Of a DNA stretch of 64,000 nucleotides, positions 26,208-35,653 are shown piece by piece; position 1 is the stretch's first letter; every line of letters starts with the position of its first letter. The notes beneath the pieces were generated by a model that did not search any database, was not told where the DNA came from, and worked only from the letters and a program-made list of their open reading frames with translations. The DNA is from Fodinisporobacter ferrooxydans (GTDB lineage: Bacteria > Bacillota > Bacilli > Tumebacillales > MYW30-H2): positions 3,427,501-3,491,500 of the forward strand of contig NZ_CP089291.1 in assembly GCF_022818495.1 (NCBI RefSeq), written 5' to 3'. The translations under genes and the position numbers were made by a program.

Positions 26208-26607
26208 ATTGTATCGTTCACTTGATGTAATCACGGTTGTTTTATTGCTCACAGGTCAGATTACGATTAGTGGTGTGTTTGTAACAACAGAAGGGGGATT
26301 TTCGCTTTCCTTGGCTGGTCCAATTACTGGCGGTGCCCGATCTGTCAGCAATGAATCAACGCCAAACGGAAATTTCGTGATTGATGTCATTGATGTGATC
26401 GCGGCATTTTTGTTGATATTGGACCAAATCAATGTGATCGGAACATTTGTCAGCGCACATCGGTTTACTATCGTAATAAGCGGTCCGCCTTTTGGAGAAC
26501 CAAAACGTGTGGCATATCTCCCTGCAACATTGCGTTTTTTCTCAAGTTATCGTGAAACTGTCTTGCAAAAATGCAATGTTGCCATCCAGAAACCAAGGAA
26601 GAAGTGA
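26185..26607 (+). CDS. Hydrophobic protein with internal duplication, unknown
   Basis: A 140-residue protein with two related units of about 35 residues. DVITVVLLLTGQITISGVFV and DVIAAFLLILDQINVIGTFV open the units, each followed by a beta-prone tract ending in SLAGP or VISGP. Residues 20-110 thus form a tandem repeat, possibly two membrane-associated hairpins. The C-terminus is basic. GGGAG precedes ATG 26185. A second small membrane protein gene overlaps its stop. No family was recognised. Confidence 0.55.
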   Translation: MGIQAIQALYRSLDVITVVLLLTGQITISGVFVTTEGGFSLSLAGPITGGARSVSNESTPNGNFVIDVIDVIAAFLLILDQINVIGTFVSAHRFTIVISGPPFGEPKRVAYLPATLRFFSSYRETVLQKCNVAIQKPRKK

Positions 26608-26759
26608 GCAATTTGGCATTGACAAATCTTCCGCCGATCAAGCCTTCAAAAGGCGTGGTGTTCTTTATGGGAGCATTTTTGGCAACTTTCGTATTCTGGT
26701 TTACACGTCCAAAATCCACTGATGAAGAATCAGTTGACAGACAACCGAAAGATTTCTAA
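26604..26759 (+). CDS. Small single-span membrane protein, unknown
   Basis: About 51 residues with one membrane segment (GVVFFMGAFLATFVFWF) and an acidic tail. GTG 26604 overlaps the TGA of the previous gene (GTGA) and has AAGGAAG just upstream; TTG 26613 is an alternative start. The overlap suggests translational coupling and a joint function with the repeat protein before it. Confidence 0.5.
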   Translation: MSNLALTNLPPIKPSKGVVFFMGAFLATFVFWFTRPKSTDEESVDRQPKDF

Positions 26760-26810
26760 ATGAACGGAAGCTATCCTAAAAAAGGGGTAGTTGGTGGTAG
26801 TTTATTGTGA

Positions 26811-26854
26811 AAATATGCCTGTAATCACGATTCAAGTGGTACGGGCATATTTTT
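26811..26854. terminator. Bidirectional terminator
   Basis: AAATATGCCTGTA pairs with TACGGGCATATTT (one G-U pair), flanked by T on the plus side and TTTTC on the minus side. It serves the small genes before it and the convergent cardiolipin synthase gene. Confidence 0.85.
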
Positions 26855-26871
26855 GTTTGCATGCTGTCGTA

Positions 26872-28374
26872 TCATAATAGGGGAGATAGCAATCGTGCAA
26901 AGGATTCAAACGTGCGATCTTTAAATGAACGTTCAGAAAACGCTGCAAATGTTAATTCTTTTGAATCCAGTTCATCGATTTTGTGATTTTCTACCAGTTG
27001 CTGTGTGCTTTCTGTTTCGTACAGAAAGACATTCACTTCAAAGTTTAAATGAAAACTCCGCATATCGATATTGGAAGTGCCGACAGAAGAAAGAACATTG
27101 TCCACAATTAAAATTTTGCTGTGTATGAATCCTTTTTGATACTCATACAGCTTCACGCCTGCTTTTAAAAGCTCTTCAAAATACGAATGGGATGCATAAA
27201 AAACAATTTTTTTATCCGGTTTTGCCGGAAACAGAATCCGTACATCCAATCCGCTCAGTGCAGCGATTTTTAGTGCGCTTAACACATCGGGATCGGGAAC
27301 GAAATATGGTGAAGCGAGCCAGATGCTTTCTTTTGCCGAAGTAATCATGGAAAAAAACAAGTTTTTAATCGATTCCCATTCTTTATCAGGACCGCCTGCT
27401 GCAATTTGCACGCCGCCAAACGTTTCCTGTGTCGATGGGAAGCGTGGGAAATAGCGTTGAAAATCGAAGGATTCTTTCGTTGCGTACATCCAATCCTGAA
27501 AAAATATGGTCTGTAAGCTCGCAACACACTCTCCTTCCAAAAATAAATGTGTATCCCGCCAAAATCCCAGCTGTTTATCTTTCCCCAAGTATTCATCACC
27601 GATATTCAGTCCGCCGACAAATCCTTTTTTGCCGTCAATCACAATGATTTTCCGATGATTGCGAAAGTTGATTCGATTATTAAACAAGCGGAATGTGACG
27701 GGAAGGAACGGTTCTACTTTCACTCCATATTTGCGCAAGTCCGATATGTAGGTATCCGATAATTGAAAACATCCCACCCAATCATATAAAACACGAATTT
27801 CTACACCTGCTTTGGCTTTTTCTATTAATACATCTTTAATGACATTGCCGATTTCATCATCGCGAATAATATAATATTCCAGGTGAATATGATGGGCTGC
27901 CTGTTTTAATTCAGAGAGAATCGCCGGAAAAGTCTCTTGCCCGTTTGTTAAAACTTTTGTATTCGTATGAAAGGAAATCGGAAATTCCCCAATGTTATGA
28001 GAAAGCTTTAATATTTTTTTATAATTCGATAGAGTATAAAATTGACTTGCAAGTTCTTTTTGTCCCCGTTCAAAATAGCGTTTGTCGAACTCCAGTTTTT
28101 GTGCAAATATATTTTTTTTGCGATAACTTCTTCCAAAGAGAAGATAAAAAAGAAAGCCGATGATTGGATTGATCGACAATGCTGTAAGCCAGGTAATGGT
28201 TCTTGAGGGATCCCTATTTTCATAAATGATCACCAGAGATATCAAGGATGCAAGGATGGTAAAAGACAGGTTGATGATCCCGATATGCCACCCGTTCCAA
28301 AAATGATTGAAAAGTATGCTGATCCCCCAAAAAACAAACCATAATAGCGTTAACGCGAACGTATGTTTTTTCAT
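26872..28374 (-). CDS. cls: Cardiolipin synthase (phospholipase D type)
   Basis: Makes cardiolipin from two phosphatidylglycerols at the membrane. About 500 residues: two N-terminal membrane segments, then two phospholipase D domains with the HKD motifs HRKIIVIDGKKGFVGG and HSKILIVDNVLSSVG. Length is as expected for the family. The start is taken at 28374 (MKKHTFAL), where GAGGG lies five bases upstream, rather than six codons earlier. Confidence 0.93.
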   Translation of the reverse strand: MKKHTFALTLLWFVFWGISILFNHFWNGWHIGIINLSFTILASLISLVIIYENRDPSRTITWLTALSINPIIGFLFYLLFGRSYRKKNIFAQKLEFDKRYFERGQKELASQFYTLSNYKKILKLSHNIGEFPISFHTNTKVLTNGQETFPAILSELKQAAHHIHLEYYIIRDDEIGNVIKDVLIEKAKAGVEIRVLYDWVGCFQLSDTYISDLRKYGVKVEPFLPVTFRLFNNRINFRNHRKIIVIDGKKGFVGGLNIGDEYLGKDKQLGFWRDTHLFLEGECVASLQTIFFQDWMYATKESFDFQRYFPRFPSTQETFGGVQIAAGGPDKEWESIKNLFFSMITSAKESIWLASPYFVPDPDVLSALKIAALSGLDVRILFPAKPDKKIVFYASHSYFEELLKAGVKLYEYQKGFIHSKILIVDNVLSSVGTSNIDMRSFHLNFEVNVFLYETESTQQLVENHKIDELDSKELTFAAFSERSFKDRTFESFARLLSPLL

Positions 28375-28593
28375 AAAACCCTCACTTTTCATCCGTTGTA
28401 TTGCGTATACATATTCCTTTTCTTTTTATAGTTTCCTTTATTGAAAAGGCACAAACAAAAATTTTTTACGATTCTTGCATATCTTTTTTATTCAAAGTTT
28501 TTGTGGAAAATTGTAAACTATATAAGTGGCCCAATGCGGCATCGATACAAAACCATTTCAGTCAACGGTGGTATAAGAGAAGGAAGATGTAAA

Positions 28594-29943
28594 ATGAAAG
28601 TTGCAAAATTTGGCGGAACTTCTTTGGCGAATGCGCAGCAAATGCAAAAAGTGTGTTCGATTGTTTTGGCAGATCCGGACAGAAAGATCGTAGTTGTGTC
28701 TGCACCCGGAAAGCGGTACAGCGGAGACACAAAAGTAACCGATCTATTAATTGCGTGTGCAAACACATATTGGGAAAAGGGGCAGGCTGGAGAAGAACTG
28801 CAAGCCGTTGTTTCCAGATATGATGAAATTGTTCAAGAATTGAACTTGCCCAAACAAGTGACAGAGCAAATTGCTTCAGACCTTCAGGAAAGGCTGTTTA
28901 CAAGAGAACGCTGTACAAAAGAGCGTTTCATGGACCGCATGAAAGCAGCCGGTGAAGATCATTGTGCAAAAATTGTGGCACATTATTTACAAAGTTTAGG
29001 AAAGCGGGCAGAGTACGTTCATCCGGGAAACGCAGGCATGATCGTAAGCGATGAACCGGGAAATGCACAGATTCTTCCGGATTCGTATGCCAAATTGCGT
29101 GAACTGCGCAACCGGGAAGGTATTCTCGTCTTTCCAGGCTTTTTCGGTTATTCGATCGATGGAGAAGTCGTTACTTTTTCCCGCGGCGGGTCTGATATAA
29201 CAGGATCGATCGTGGCGGCTGCCATCGAAGCGGATCTTTATGAAAACTTTACGGATGTAGATTCGGTGTATGCAGTCAACCCCAATTTAGTCGCAAATCC
29301 ATATCAGATTGAAGAAATCACATATCGGGAAATGAGAGAACTTTCCTATGCCGGATTCTCCGTTTTTCATGAGGAGGCATTGGTACCGGCGTTCCGTGCA
29401 GGAATTCCCGTATGCATTAAAAATACCAACAACCCGATGGCGCCGGGTACAAGAATCGTGTCCGAACGGAAAATCACGTCGAAACCGGTGGCTGGTATTG
29501 CAGGGGATGCGGGTTTTTGCAGCATTTACTTAAGCAAATATTTAATGAACCGGGAAATCGGTTTTGGACGCAGGCTCTTGCAAATTCTTGAAGCGGAAGG
29601 TTTGTCTTATGAGCATACTCCTTCCGGAATCGACAATATTTCCGTTATTTTAAGGGAAGATCAACTCGACCCGGTATTGGAGCACAAATTGATTCATCGG
29701 ATTCAAGAAGAATTAAAGGTGGATGAGGTTACGATCGTTCACAAGTTGGCACTTGTCATGATTGTCGGGGAAGGAATGCGCAGTTCTGTTGGCACGACAG
29801 CCCGTGCAACAACCGCGCTGGCGAAGAAAAAAATCAATATTGAAATGATCAATCAAGGATCCTCGGAAGTGAGCATCATGTTCGGGGTGCAGGCCAAAGA
29901 TGTGGACGATGCAGTCGTGGCGCTGTACCAAGAGTTTTTTTAA
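28594..29943 (+). CDS. Aspartate kinase (class III-like)
   Basis: Phosphorylates aspartate, the first step towards lysine, threonine and methionine. The 449-residue monofunctional enzyme begins with the kinase motif KFGGTSLAN, has the VVVSAPGKR and SRGGSDITGS loops and FTDVDSVY, and ends with two ACT regulatory domains from about residue 305. Size and the missing internal small-subunit start resemble Bacillus ThrD/YclM rather than the LysC alpha/beta type. ATG 28594 follows GAGAAGGAAG. No lysine riboswitch was recognised in the 200-bp leader. Confidence 0.92.
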   Translation: MKVAKFGGTSLANAQQMQKVCSIVLADPDRKIVVVSAPGKRYSGDTKVTDLLIACANTYWEKGQAGEELQAVVSRYDEIVQELNLPKQVTEQIASDLQERLFTRERCTKERFMDRMKAAGEDHCAKIVAHYLQSLGKRAEYVHPGNAGMIVSDEPGNAQILPDSYAKLRELRNREGILVFPGFFGYSIDGEVVTFSRGGSDITGSIVAAAIEADLYENFTDVDSVYAVNPNLVANPYQIEEITYREMRELSYAGFSVFHEEALVPAFRAGIPVCIKNTNNPMAPGTRIVSERKITSKPVAGIAGDAGFCSIYLSKYLMNREIGFGRRLLQILEAEGLSYEHTPSGIDNISVILREDQLDPVLEHKLIHRIQEELKVDEVTIVHKLALVMIVGEGMRSSVGTTARATTALAKKKINIEMINQGSSEVSIMFGVQAKDVDDAVVALYQEFF

Positions 29944-30027
29944 GAGTTCGTTTTAGCTCCTCCAAACTCATCGCAGTCAAACATCTGCTGTTTTAAAAAT
30001 GTTTTAGAAAACAATATAGAAACATGG

Positions 30028-30100
30028 AAAACACTCGCAGAGCCTCGCAAGCGTGTTGGATTGTACATCCACATGCTTGCGAAGCGATGGCGAGTGTTTT
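30028..30100. terminator. Large bidirectional terminator hairpin
   Basis: Outer arms AAAACACTCGC (30028-30038) and GCGAGTGTTTT (30090-30100), inner arms CGCAAGC (30046-30052) and GCTTGCG (30075-30081). It stands between the convergent aspartokinase and penicillin-binding protein genes and has T-tracts on both strands. Confidence 0.9.
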
Positions 30101-30143
30101 CGTGTTGATCAAAACTACCTATTTGATTATATATTTCAAAGCT

Positions 30144-31991
30144 TTATTTGATCGGATGCGCAAAATAATAATCCATAATTTTTCTTGAAACCGGACCGAT
30201 TCCCGTCCAGCTTTCTCCGCCGCTTGGAATGACGACAACAAGCGCAATTTGCGGATGATCGGCCGGCGCATACCCGATAAAGACAGACGTGTCATTGTTG
30301 TTGGGCTGCATGCCAACTTGGGCCGTACCTGTTTTGGCGGCAACCGTATAGTTCGCACCTACAAAGATGGAGTGGGCTGTGCCTTCCGGTGAAGCGACCA
30401 CTTGTTGCATCCCTTCTTGAACGAGCTTGATGTTTGCTTGTGAAACAGGCACCGTATTTAATACTTTCGGCGGAAATGTTTTGACAACATGTCCATTCGG
30501 ATCCACGATTTCTTTTACAATATGCGGTTCCATCCGTTTTCCGCCATTCGCTATCGTACTTACGTATTGCGCCAGGGAAATGGGCGTAAATTCTTCCTCT
30601 TGCCCAATCGAGGCAAATAACAGATCTCCAGGGTTCCCGTTATCATACATAAAACCGGAAGCTTCATATGGAAGATCAATACCTGTTCCCGTTTTCGGAA
30701 CGCCGAGACCGAATGCCCGTTGGTAATAACGCAATCGATCCATGACGTATTTATGCGCAGTCGGGCCATCAAGACCTTTTGCATAATGGTAAGCAACCTT
30801 ATAAAAATAGGTGTCATTGGAAAGGGCGAGCGCCCGTATCAGGTTCACTTTTCCGTTTCCGGACAGCCACCAGTTGTTAAATCGCTGTCCATCCCAAATA
30901 AAATATCCGGGATCAAAAAAAATGGTGGAAGCGTTAATCACACCGTCTTGCAATGCTGCCACTGCAGTCAACGGTTTTTCGGTCGATCCCGGCGGGAAGA
31001 GTCCTTGAATCGCCCAATTGTTTTGCGACGCCTGCCATTGGGCAACGTGTTTATTAATCCCATCGATAAACCATTGGGGATTGAAGCTTGGGTAGCTGGC
31101 CATTGCATAGACTTCGCCGGTATTGGGATTCATGGCAACAGCAGCCGCGTTTTTTGCAGGTCTTCCCATTTTTTGCAATGCCAACACCTGTGTCTTCAAT
31201 GCATCTTGCATCGTTTGTTGCAAACCGGCGTCGATGTTGAGAATCAGATCATCACCTTTTGTTGGCGGCGGATCCAATCCCAAATTTTTGATGATGTGAT
31301 TCTGATTGTCGACTTCTACTGTCAATTTGCCGTTTTGTCCGTGCAAATATGATTCGTACTGCATTTCCACTCCGGCAAGGCCTACTTTGTCGTCTTCCTG
31401 GTAATGGAGTTTCTTATAATGCGCCACTTGGTTTGCCGGTATGGAGTTTAGATAGCCGATCACATGTCCTGCCAAATCCCCATACAAATATTTCCTGACA
31501 GGTTCAATAATAATATTGCAGCCTGGGAATTGATCCTGGTGTTCCCGAATAAAGGAAACCTGTTGATCGGTAAGACCCGTGGCGATCCGGTGGCTCACAC
31601 TCACCCATGGATTTGCCGTCATGCGTTTTTCAATTTCCGTTGTTGAAATTTGCGGAATCAACTGATGAATCCGATTTGCCAATGTTTGAAACTTCGGATC
31701 CGTTTTGTGAAATGTCCCGCTGTACATCAAAGTAAAGGAAGGGGTATCCGATACGAGCAATGTTTTGTTTCTATCGTAGATAAATCCCCGCGGCGCCGGG
31801 ATCGGCATTTGATCCAAATGGCTTGCGGCAGCAAGAGCCCGATAGGATTCACCTTTTGTAAGCTGTACAAAGCTTAAACGAACAACCAAAGCGGATAACA
31901 GTAGAAACAACAGCAAAAACAATAAATTCATACGACCGGTCAAGGTTTTCCCGGCTGAATCTTGTTGCTGATCTGTCTTTAAGAAACTCAT
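30144..31991 (-). CDS. Class B penicillin-binding protein (transpeptidase, PBP2-like)
   Basis: A D,D-transpeptidase of 615 residues that crosslinks peptidoglycan outside the membrane. Order: short cytoplasmic N-terminus, one membrane anchor (LLFLLLFLLLSALVV), dimerisation domain with APRGFIYDRN, and the transpeptidase domain with SxxK as STEK in FPPGSTEKPL, SxN as SND and KTG in AAKTGTAQVG. The pattern matches the MrdA/PbpA elongation subgroup; no PASTA domains are present. The start at 31991 has AGGTGA upstream; a GTG four codons earlier is possible. Confidence 0.92.
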   Translation of the reverse strand: MSFLKTDQQQDSAGKTLTGRMNLLFLLLFLLLSALVVRLSFVQLTKGESYRALAAASHLDQMPIPAPRGFIYDRNKTLLVSDTPSFTLMYSGTFHKTDPKFQTLANRIHQLIPQISTTEIEKRMTANPWVSVSHRIATGLTDQQVSFIREHQDQFPGCNIIIEPVRKYLYGDLAGHVIGYLNSIPANQVAHYKKLHYQEDDKVGLAGVEMQYESYLHGQNGKLTVEVDNQNHIIKNLGLDPPPTKGDDLILNIDAGLQQTMQDALKTQVLALQKMGRPAKNAAAVAMNPNTGEVYAMASYPSFNPQWFIDGINKHVAQWQASQNNWAIQGLFPPGSTEKPLTAVAALQDGVINASTIFFDPGYFIWDGQRFNNWWLSGNGKVNLIRALALSNDTYFYKVAYHYAKGLDGPTAHKYVMDRLRYYQRAFGLGVPKTGTGIDLPYEASGFMYDNGNPGDLLFASIGQEEEFTPISLAQYVSTIANGGKRMEPHIVKEIVDPNGHVVKTFPPKVLNTVPVSQANIKLVQEGMQQVVASPEGTAHSIFVGANYTVAAKTGTAQVGMQPNNNDTSVFIGYAPADHPQIALVVVIPSGGESWTGIGPVSRKIMDYYFAHPIK

Positions 31992-32003
31992 AGCAAAAAT
32001 CAC

Positions 32004-32292
32004 CTATTCTATAAAAATCTCGTTATCGCAAATTCCTGGCAAACCGTTACATGATAGATTTCGTGCGAAGATGTCACCATATAAATTGACGATACATTGA
32101 TAAGAATAGTTCGTCCTGTCGGGAAATTCGATTCAAGAGCTTATACGGCAACAAATATCTTCTATAAAATAAGAAAAATTTTAAATAAGTGATGGAACGC
32201 ACAGCCAATTCGCATATGTTTTACTATGATATAAATACGGTTATGTTAACCGTAATCTTCAAACAAGTACTAGTGGAAAGCAGGGGTACATC
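32004..32292. other. Intergenic region with 19-bp inverted repeat
   Basis: The region between the PBP gene and a tiny ORF. TACGGTTA-TGT-TAACCGTA (32236-32254) is a perfect inverted repeat just after TATGAT/TATAAA -10-like sequences (32225-32235). It is probably an operator or an mRNA hairpin for the gene at 32293. No ORF was seen in the remainder. Confidence 0.5.
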
Positions 32293-32385
32293 ATGCTGGG
32301 TTTTGTGACAATGTCAATCCTTTTCGTCGGGGCATTTGGTTCCATTGCAGCACTCACATTGCGGGCATTTAAAGGTGATGTTTGA
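32293..32385 (+). CDS. 30-residue hydrophobic peptide
   Basis: A short ORF encoding one membrane span (MLGFVTMSILFVGAFGSIAA) with a basic/acidic C-terminal RAFKGDV. It has a ribosome site (AGGGG, 8 nt upstream), a promoter-like region with a perfect inverted repeat before it, and a strong terminator 46 bp after it. This compact unit argues for a real small protein. Its function is unknown; KdpF- or toxin-like peptides have similar size, without further support. Confidence 0.5.
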   Translation: MLGFVTMSILFVGAFGSIAALTLRAFKGDV

Positions 32386-32430
32386 TTGATCTATAAAAGA
32401 CTTTCCCAAGAGTTGAATTCGACTGTATTA

Positions 32431-32467
32431 CCAGTGGATCCTATGATTGTCCACTGTTTTTTTTTAT
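32431..32467 (+). terminator. Terminator of the 30-residue peptide gene
   Basis: CAGTGGA (32432-32438) pairs with TCCACTG (32450-32456), followed by ten T. Confidence 0.9.
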
Positions 32468-32507
32468 TGTGTTTTGATTTTCTTTTTAAGTGAATCGATG
32501 GTTTTAT

Positions 32508-33767
32508 TTATTGGACAATACATCCCAAAATATCAACAGCAATTTTTTCATAAATGCCATTCGTCCAACCGAATCCTTCTTGTAAAGGATAGCGTCCTAC
32601 AGCTTGGATATTAAAATCCACTACATTATATTTTTCATATAATTTACCATGTTTTAAAAACACATGTGTACATAAGCGAATCCATCTCTTGGCGATTTGT
32701 AAACTTTCTTCCAAATAACCGTAATTTTTCAAACCCTGAATCACAATCCATTGTAAAGGGGCCCACCCATTCGGATAATCCCATTGAAATCCGGAAGGTA
32801 CGGTTGATGTCACCATTCCGCCAGCACAAAGAAATAACGAAATATGTTTTCGTATTTTAGCCGCTTGTTGAGGAGAAGCAACACTTGCCCACAATGGATA
32901 AAAGGTTGCAAGAGAAAAATAGCGGTACTGCTGTTTGGTGACAAAGTTGTAATCGAGATACATTCCTAATTCTTGATTCCAAAGATATTGATCCATTAAT
33001 TTTTTTCGTTTTGAAGCCCTATTTTTCCAAAAAACAACTTCATTTTCTAAATGTAGTATTTTGGATAAATATGAAAAATCCGTTTCATATTTGTATAATA
33101 AGGAATTCAAATCTACCGGGATAACATTTCCACATTGCCTATAAAACCGTCCTGTATAATCCCACCCTGATTCGGCTTCCACCCGCTCTTGCCAGAAACG
33201 CTCGGAAAAATACGTATCGGAAAAGTAAAGATATGATTCGCCTTTCACTTTAAGCAAGGATTCTAATCGATCATAGTAGCGATTCAAACCAATTTCTTGA
33301 TGGAAATGCGTATTGGCATCCATCCAGACATTCTCATACTCGACTTTGGCCCACTCATAGGCGTACCGGAGCCATTCCAGATCCCCTTCCCAAACTTCCT
33401 GAATCATGGATGTAAGAAAGGGAGGTTGAGATCGGCTTAAATGAGCAAGTTCAGAACTGTTTGGTATTATACCGAATGTTTTTATTTCATATAAAAAATT
33501 TTCTACAATGCCTCTTGCTAATGAATGAAGTTTGGAAATCTTTAATCCCAATATCATAAAATAGCTGTCCCAGTAAAACAATTGCTGGAATACGCCGCCC
33601 GGAACTACGTAAGAATGCGGCAAATAAAACAACTCGTTTTTTGTGTATGGAGGAGCCGTTTTGATGAGATATTTCCAAAACTGATGAATATGAAGCAATG
33701 TTTTCTCAATCGTTCTATCGCTGCATTGAACCCGAATCTGAGGTAAATCAAAATACAATGTATCCAC
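32508..33767 (-). CDS. Trehalase-like glycoside hydrolase (GH37)
   Basis: Probably splits trehalose into two glucoses. The 419-residue protein carries both GH37 signatures: PGGVFQQLFYWDSYF (family PGGRFxExYxWDxYF) and QWDYPNGWAPLQ. The catalytic acid Asp fits ESGWDYTGRF and the catalytic base Glu fits QEGFGWTNG. It has no signal peptide and is shorter than E. coli TreA or TreF (about 550), lacking extra N-terminal sequence. It stands alone, away from trehalose transport genes. Confidence 0.85.
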   Translation of the reverse strand: MDTLYFDLPQIRVQCSDRTIEKTLLHIHQFWKYLIKTAPPYTKNELFYLPHSYVVPGGVFQQLFYWDSYFMILGLKISKLHSLARGIVENFLYEIKTFGIIPNSSELAHLSRSQPPFLTSMIQEVWEGDLEWLRYAYEWAKVEYENVWMDANTHFHQEIGLNRYYDRLESLLKVKGESYLYFSDTYFSERFWQERVEAESGWDYTGRFYRQCGNVIPVDLNSLLYKYETDFSYLSKILHLENEVVFWKNRASKRKKLMDQYLWNQELGMYLDYNFVTKQQYRYFSLATFYPLWASVASPQQAAKIRKHISLFLCAGGMVTSTVPSGFQWDYPNGWAPLQWIVIQGLKNYGYLEESLQIAKRWIRLCTHVFLKHGKLYEKYNVVDFNIQAVGRYPLQEGFGWTNGIYEKIAVDILGCIVQ

Positions 33768-34213
33768 CTCCAGTTGTTACTCGCCAAGATATTGAAAGCA
33801 TTAAATCTGCGACGCCCGAGCTTTGCCTCATGCCCTATAATCATATACGCTGAAAAATTCTGCACCATTCAATATCTTCGCTAAAATTTAAGCTTTTCCC
33901 GGAATCTAATGTGGTACATGAATATACACCGGTTTAAAACCGGGGTCGATTGATTTATAGAAGTGACATTGTCTGGGTAAATTAAGGGCAAACCAATCAC
34001 CTAAATCTCTGGTTCGATTTGTTGATTTAAAAACGCATTTTGTCTCTTTGGTAAAGTCACAAATATCAAAAGACAATTTACAAAAGGACGAACATTGACG
34101 GATGTCGGTTATTTTCCGATTGATACGATGGGAGATGAAGCGATTAACGTATATTGCAGGGGGCAAATGAAATCTGGAAATTCAAGAGGTTTAGCAAGGG
34201 GGAAGCAGTATCG
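33768..34213. other. Divergent intergenic region, trehalase/MFS
   Basis: 446 bp without a supported gene. It contains a near-palindrome CCGGTTTAAAACCGG around 33930-33945 and CGTATATGATTATAG on the minus strand as a possible trehalase promoter. A minus ORF (33906-34166) lacks a ribosome site and recognisable motifs. Confidence 0.35.
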
Positions 34214-35458
34214 ATGGAAAAAAACTTGCGTGATCTCATTTTGTCAAAGCCCATATTTACGCTTTTGACAACACTGCTGCTTATGGAATTTATGCGCGGT
34301 GCATTGCTTTTTGCGATTTTGCCGCTTTACCTTACAGAGAACTTGGGTTTGTCCAAAACAGTAATGGGTGCTGCCCTCGCCGTTCATTATTTCACCGACA
34401 ATTTGCTGCGCCCTTTGGCAGGCTGGCTGATCGATCGATATGGACAAAAGCTTGTACTCATCATTGGTATAACAATTGCATTCGTTTCTTTATATATCGT
34501 AGTACAAACACATACGACGTTTTGGGTGTTTGCGGGTCTTGGATTGTTGGGAGTTGGCACTAGCCCCACCTGGCCTTCTGTAATTACAGGCACGATCCAT
34601 CGTGTGCCTGAACAAGATCGTGCGACGATGATGGGGATCATGTTTCAGTTTTGGATCGTCGGTGCCGGACTAGGTCCTATTTTAATTAATTTAATACCTC
34701 GCACTGCGTATTCCATCGCCTTTTTTGTGCTATTTGGCTGTCTTGGCGTTGCATTTTTATTGGCTTTGTTCTTTCAAAATTGGCAAACCCACATACGAAA
34801 TAGGACGGATCAAACAAATTTGCAATACTTTCGAACGCTGAAACAACGGATCAAGTCTGTTTCCTCCTTTTTTCCGGGCATGTTTGCGCAAACCTTTGCG
34901 TTTGCATTGTTAATTCCCATACTGACTGTGTACGCAAATTCCGTTCTGCACTTGCCGACAATGTGGTTTAGCATTCTACTGACTACAGGAGGACTCGTTA
35001 CCGTTCTTTTTTTGATTCCCATCGGCAGACTTGTCGATCGGTTTGGCGCCCGTTATTTTCTGATCGCGGGTTTTGTTATAAGCGGACTTCTTCTCCTGAT
35101 TCTCCCGTTGTTTCGTACCATCGGTTCGTTGATGGTATTGATCTGCATCATTGGTTTTGCATATGCGTTAATTTTGCCTTCTTGGAATACGATTTTGTCT
35201 CTTAGCATTCCTGCAGATCAACGCGGTGCGATGTGGGGGATTTTTATGACTGTCGAAGGAATCGGGAGTGCAACAGGCCCTCTGGCGGGTGGAACTTTAT
35301 ACGATGCGTTCGGTCCTGCCGCCCCTTTCTTTGTAAGTGCTGTTGTATTTTTATTGATGGCAGTCGTGTATTGGCTGCATCCGTTAACGCGCAAATATGG
35401 TTCCGGGACGCTCGATAAAAGTTTGTATATTACTATCAGAAGAAAACGGAGAACATGA
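34214..35458 (+). CDS. MFS transporter
   Basis: A 414-residue major facilitator with 12 hydrophobic segments; the loop 2-3 motif reads GWLIDRYGQK and recurs as GRLVDRFGAR. The residues TSPTWPSVITGTIHRV in helix 4-5 resemble sugar- or drug-transport relatives; the substrate is unknown. ATG 34214 is chosen because GGGGGAAG lies upstream. The sugar catabolic locus begins 200 bp downstream on the same strand, so import or export of a related compound is possible. Confidence 0.82.
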   Translation: MEKNLRDLILSKPIFTLLTTLLLMEFMRGALLFAILPLYLTENLGLSKTVMGAALAVHYFTDNLLRPLAGWLIDRYGQKLVLIIGITIAFVSLYIVVQTHTTFWVFAGLGLLGVGTSPTWPSVITGTIHRVPEQDRATMMGIMFQFWIVGAGLGPILINLIPRTAYSIAFFVLFGCLGVAFLLALFFQNWQTHIRNRTDQTNLQYFRTLKQRIKSVSSFFPGMFAQTFAFALLIPILTVYANSVLHLPTMWFSILLTTGGLVTVLFLIPIGRLVDRFGARYFLIAGFVISGLLLLILPLFRTIGSLMVLICIIGFAYALILPSWNTILSLSIPADQRGAMWGIFMTVEGIGSATGPLAGGTLYDAFGPAAPFFVSAVVFLLMAVVYWLHPLTRKYGSGTLDKSLYITIRRKRRT

Positions 35459-35601
35459 CACCCATTACGAGTCGCCATTTTCTTGAGTGGCCATGTAACA
35501 CCCGATCTCAAAGTCAATCCGCTTGATTTTTGGGATCAAGGAAACTGAGCAAGCAGAGTAAAATGAAGCGTAAAATTTCACAATTTCAATCAATCCTCAT
35601 A

Positions 35602-35629
35602 GCTGGTTTCTTATTATAATAAAACCAGC
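35602..35629 (+). promoter_or_regulatory. Inverted repeat around the -10 region of the sugar locus
   Basis: GCTGGTTT (35602-35609) and AAACCAGC (35622-35629) flank an A/T-rich centre that includes TTATAAT. It lies 25 bp before the first gene and may be an operator. Confidence 0.5.
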
Positions 35630-35653
35630 GCTTATGAAGGGAGGATGATGGAT

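Noticed and set aside
26492-26722. 76-codon ORF overlapping two small genes
   Set aside because: Third frame through 26185-26759 without a ribosome site; the other two frames have better start signals and membrane segments.
30028-30100. Hairpin as a REP-like or mobile repeat
   Set aside because: Only one copy was seen, and it sits between convergent genes with T-tracts on both sides, as expected for a bidirectional terminator.
33906-34166. 86-codon minus ORF in the trehalase/MFS gap
   Set aside because: No ribosome site, no coding character, no recognised family; left as intergenic.
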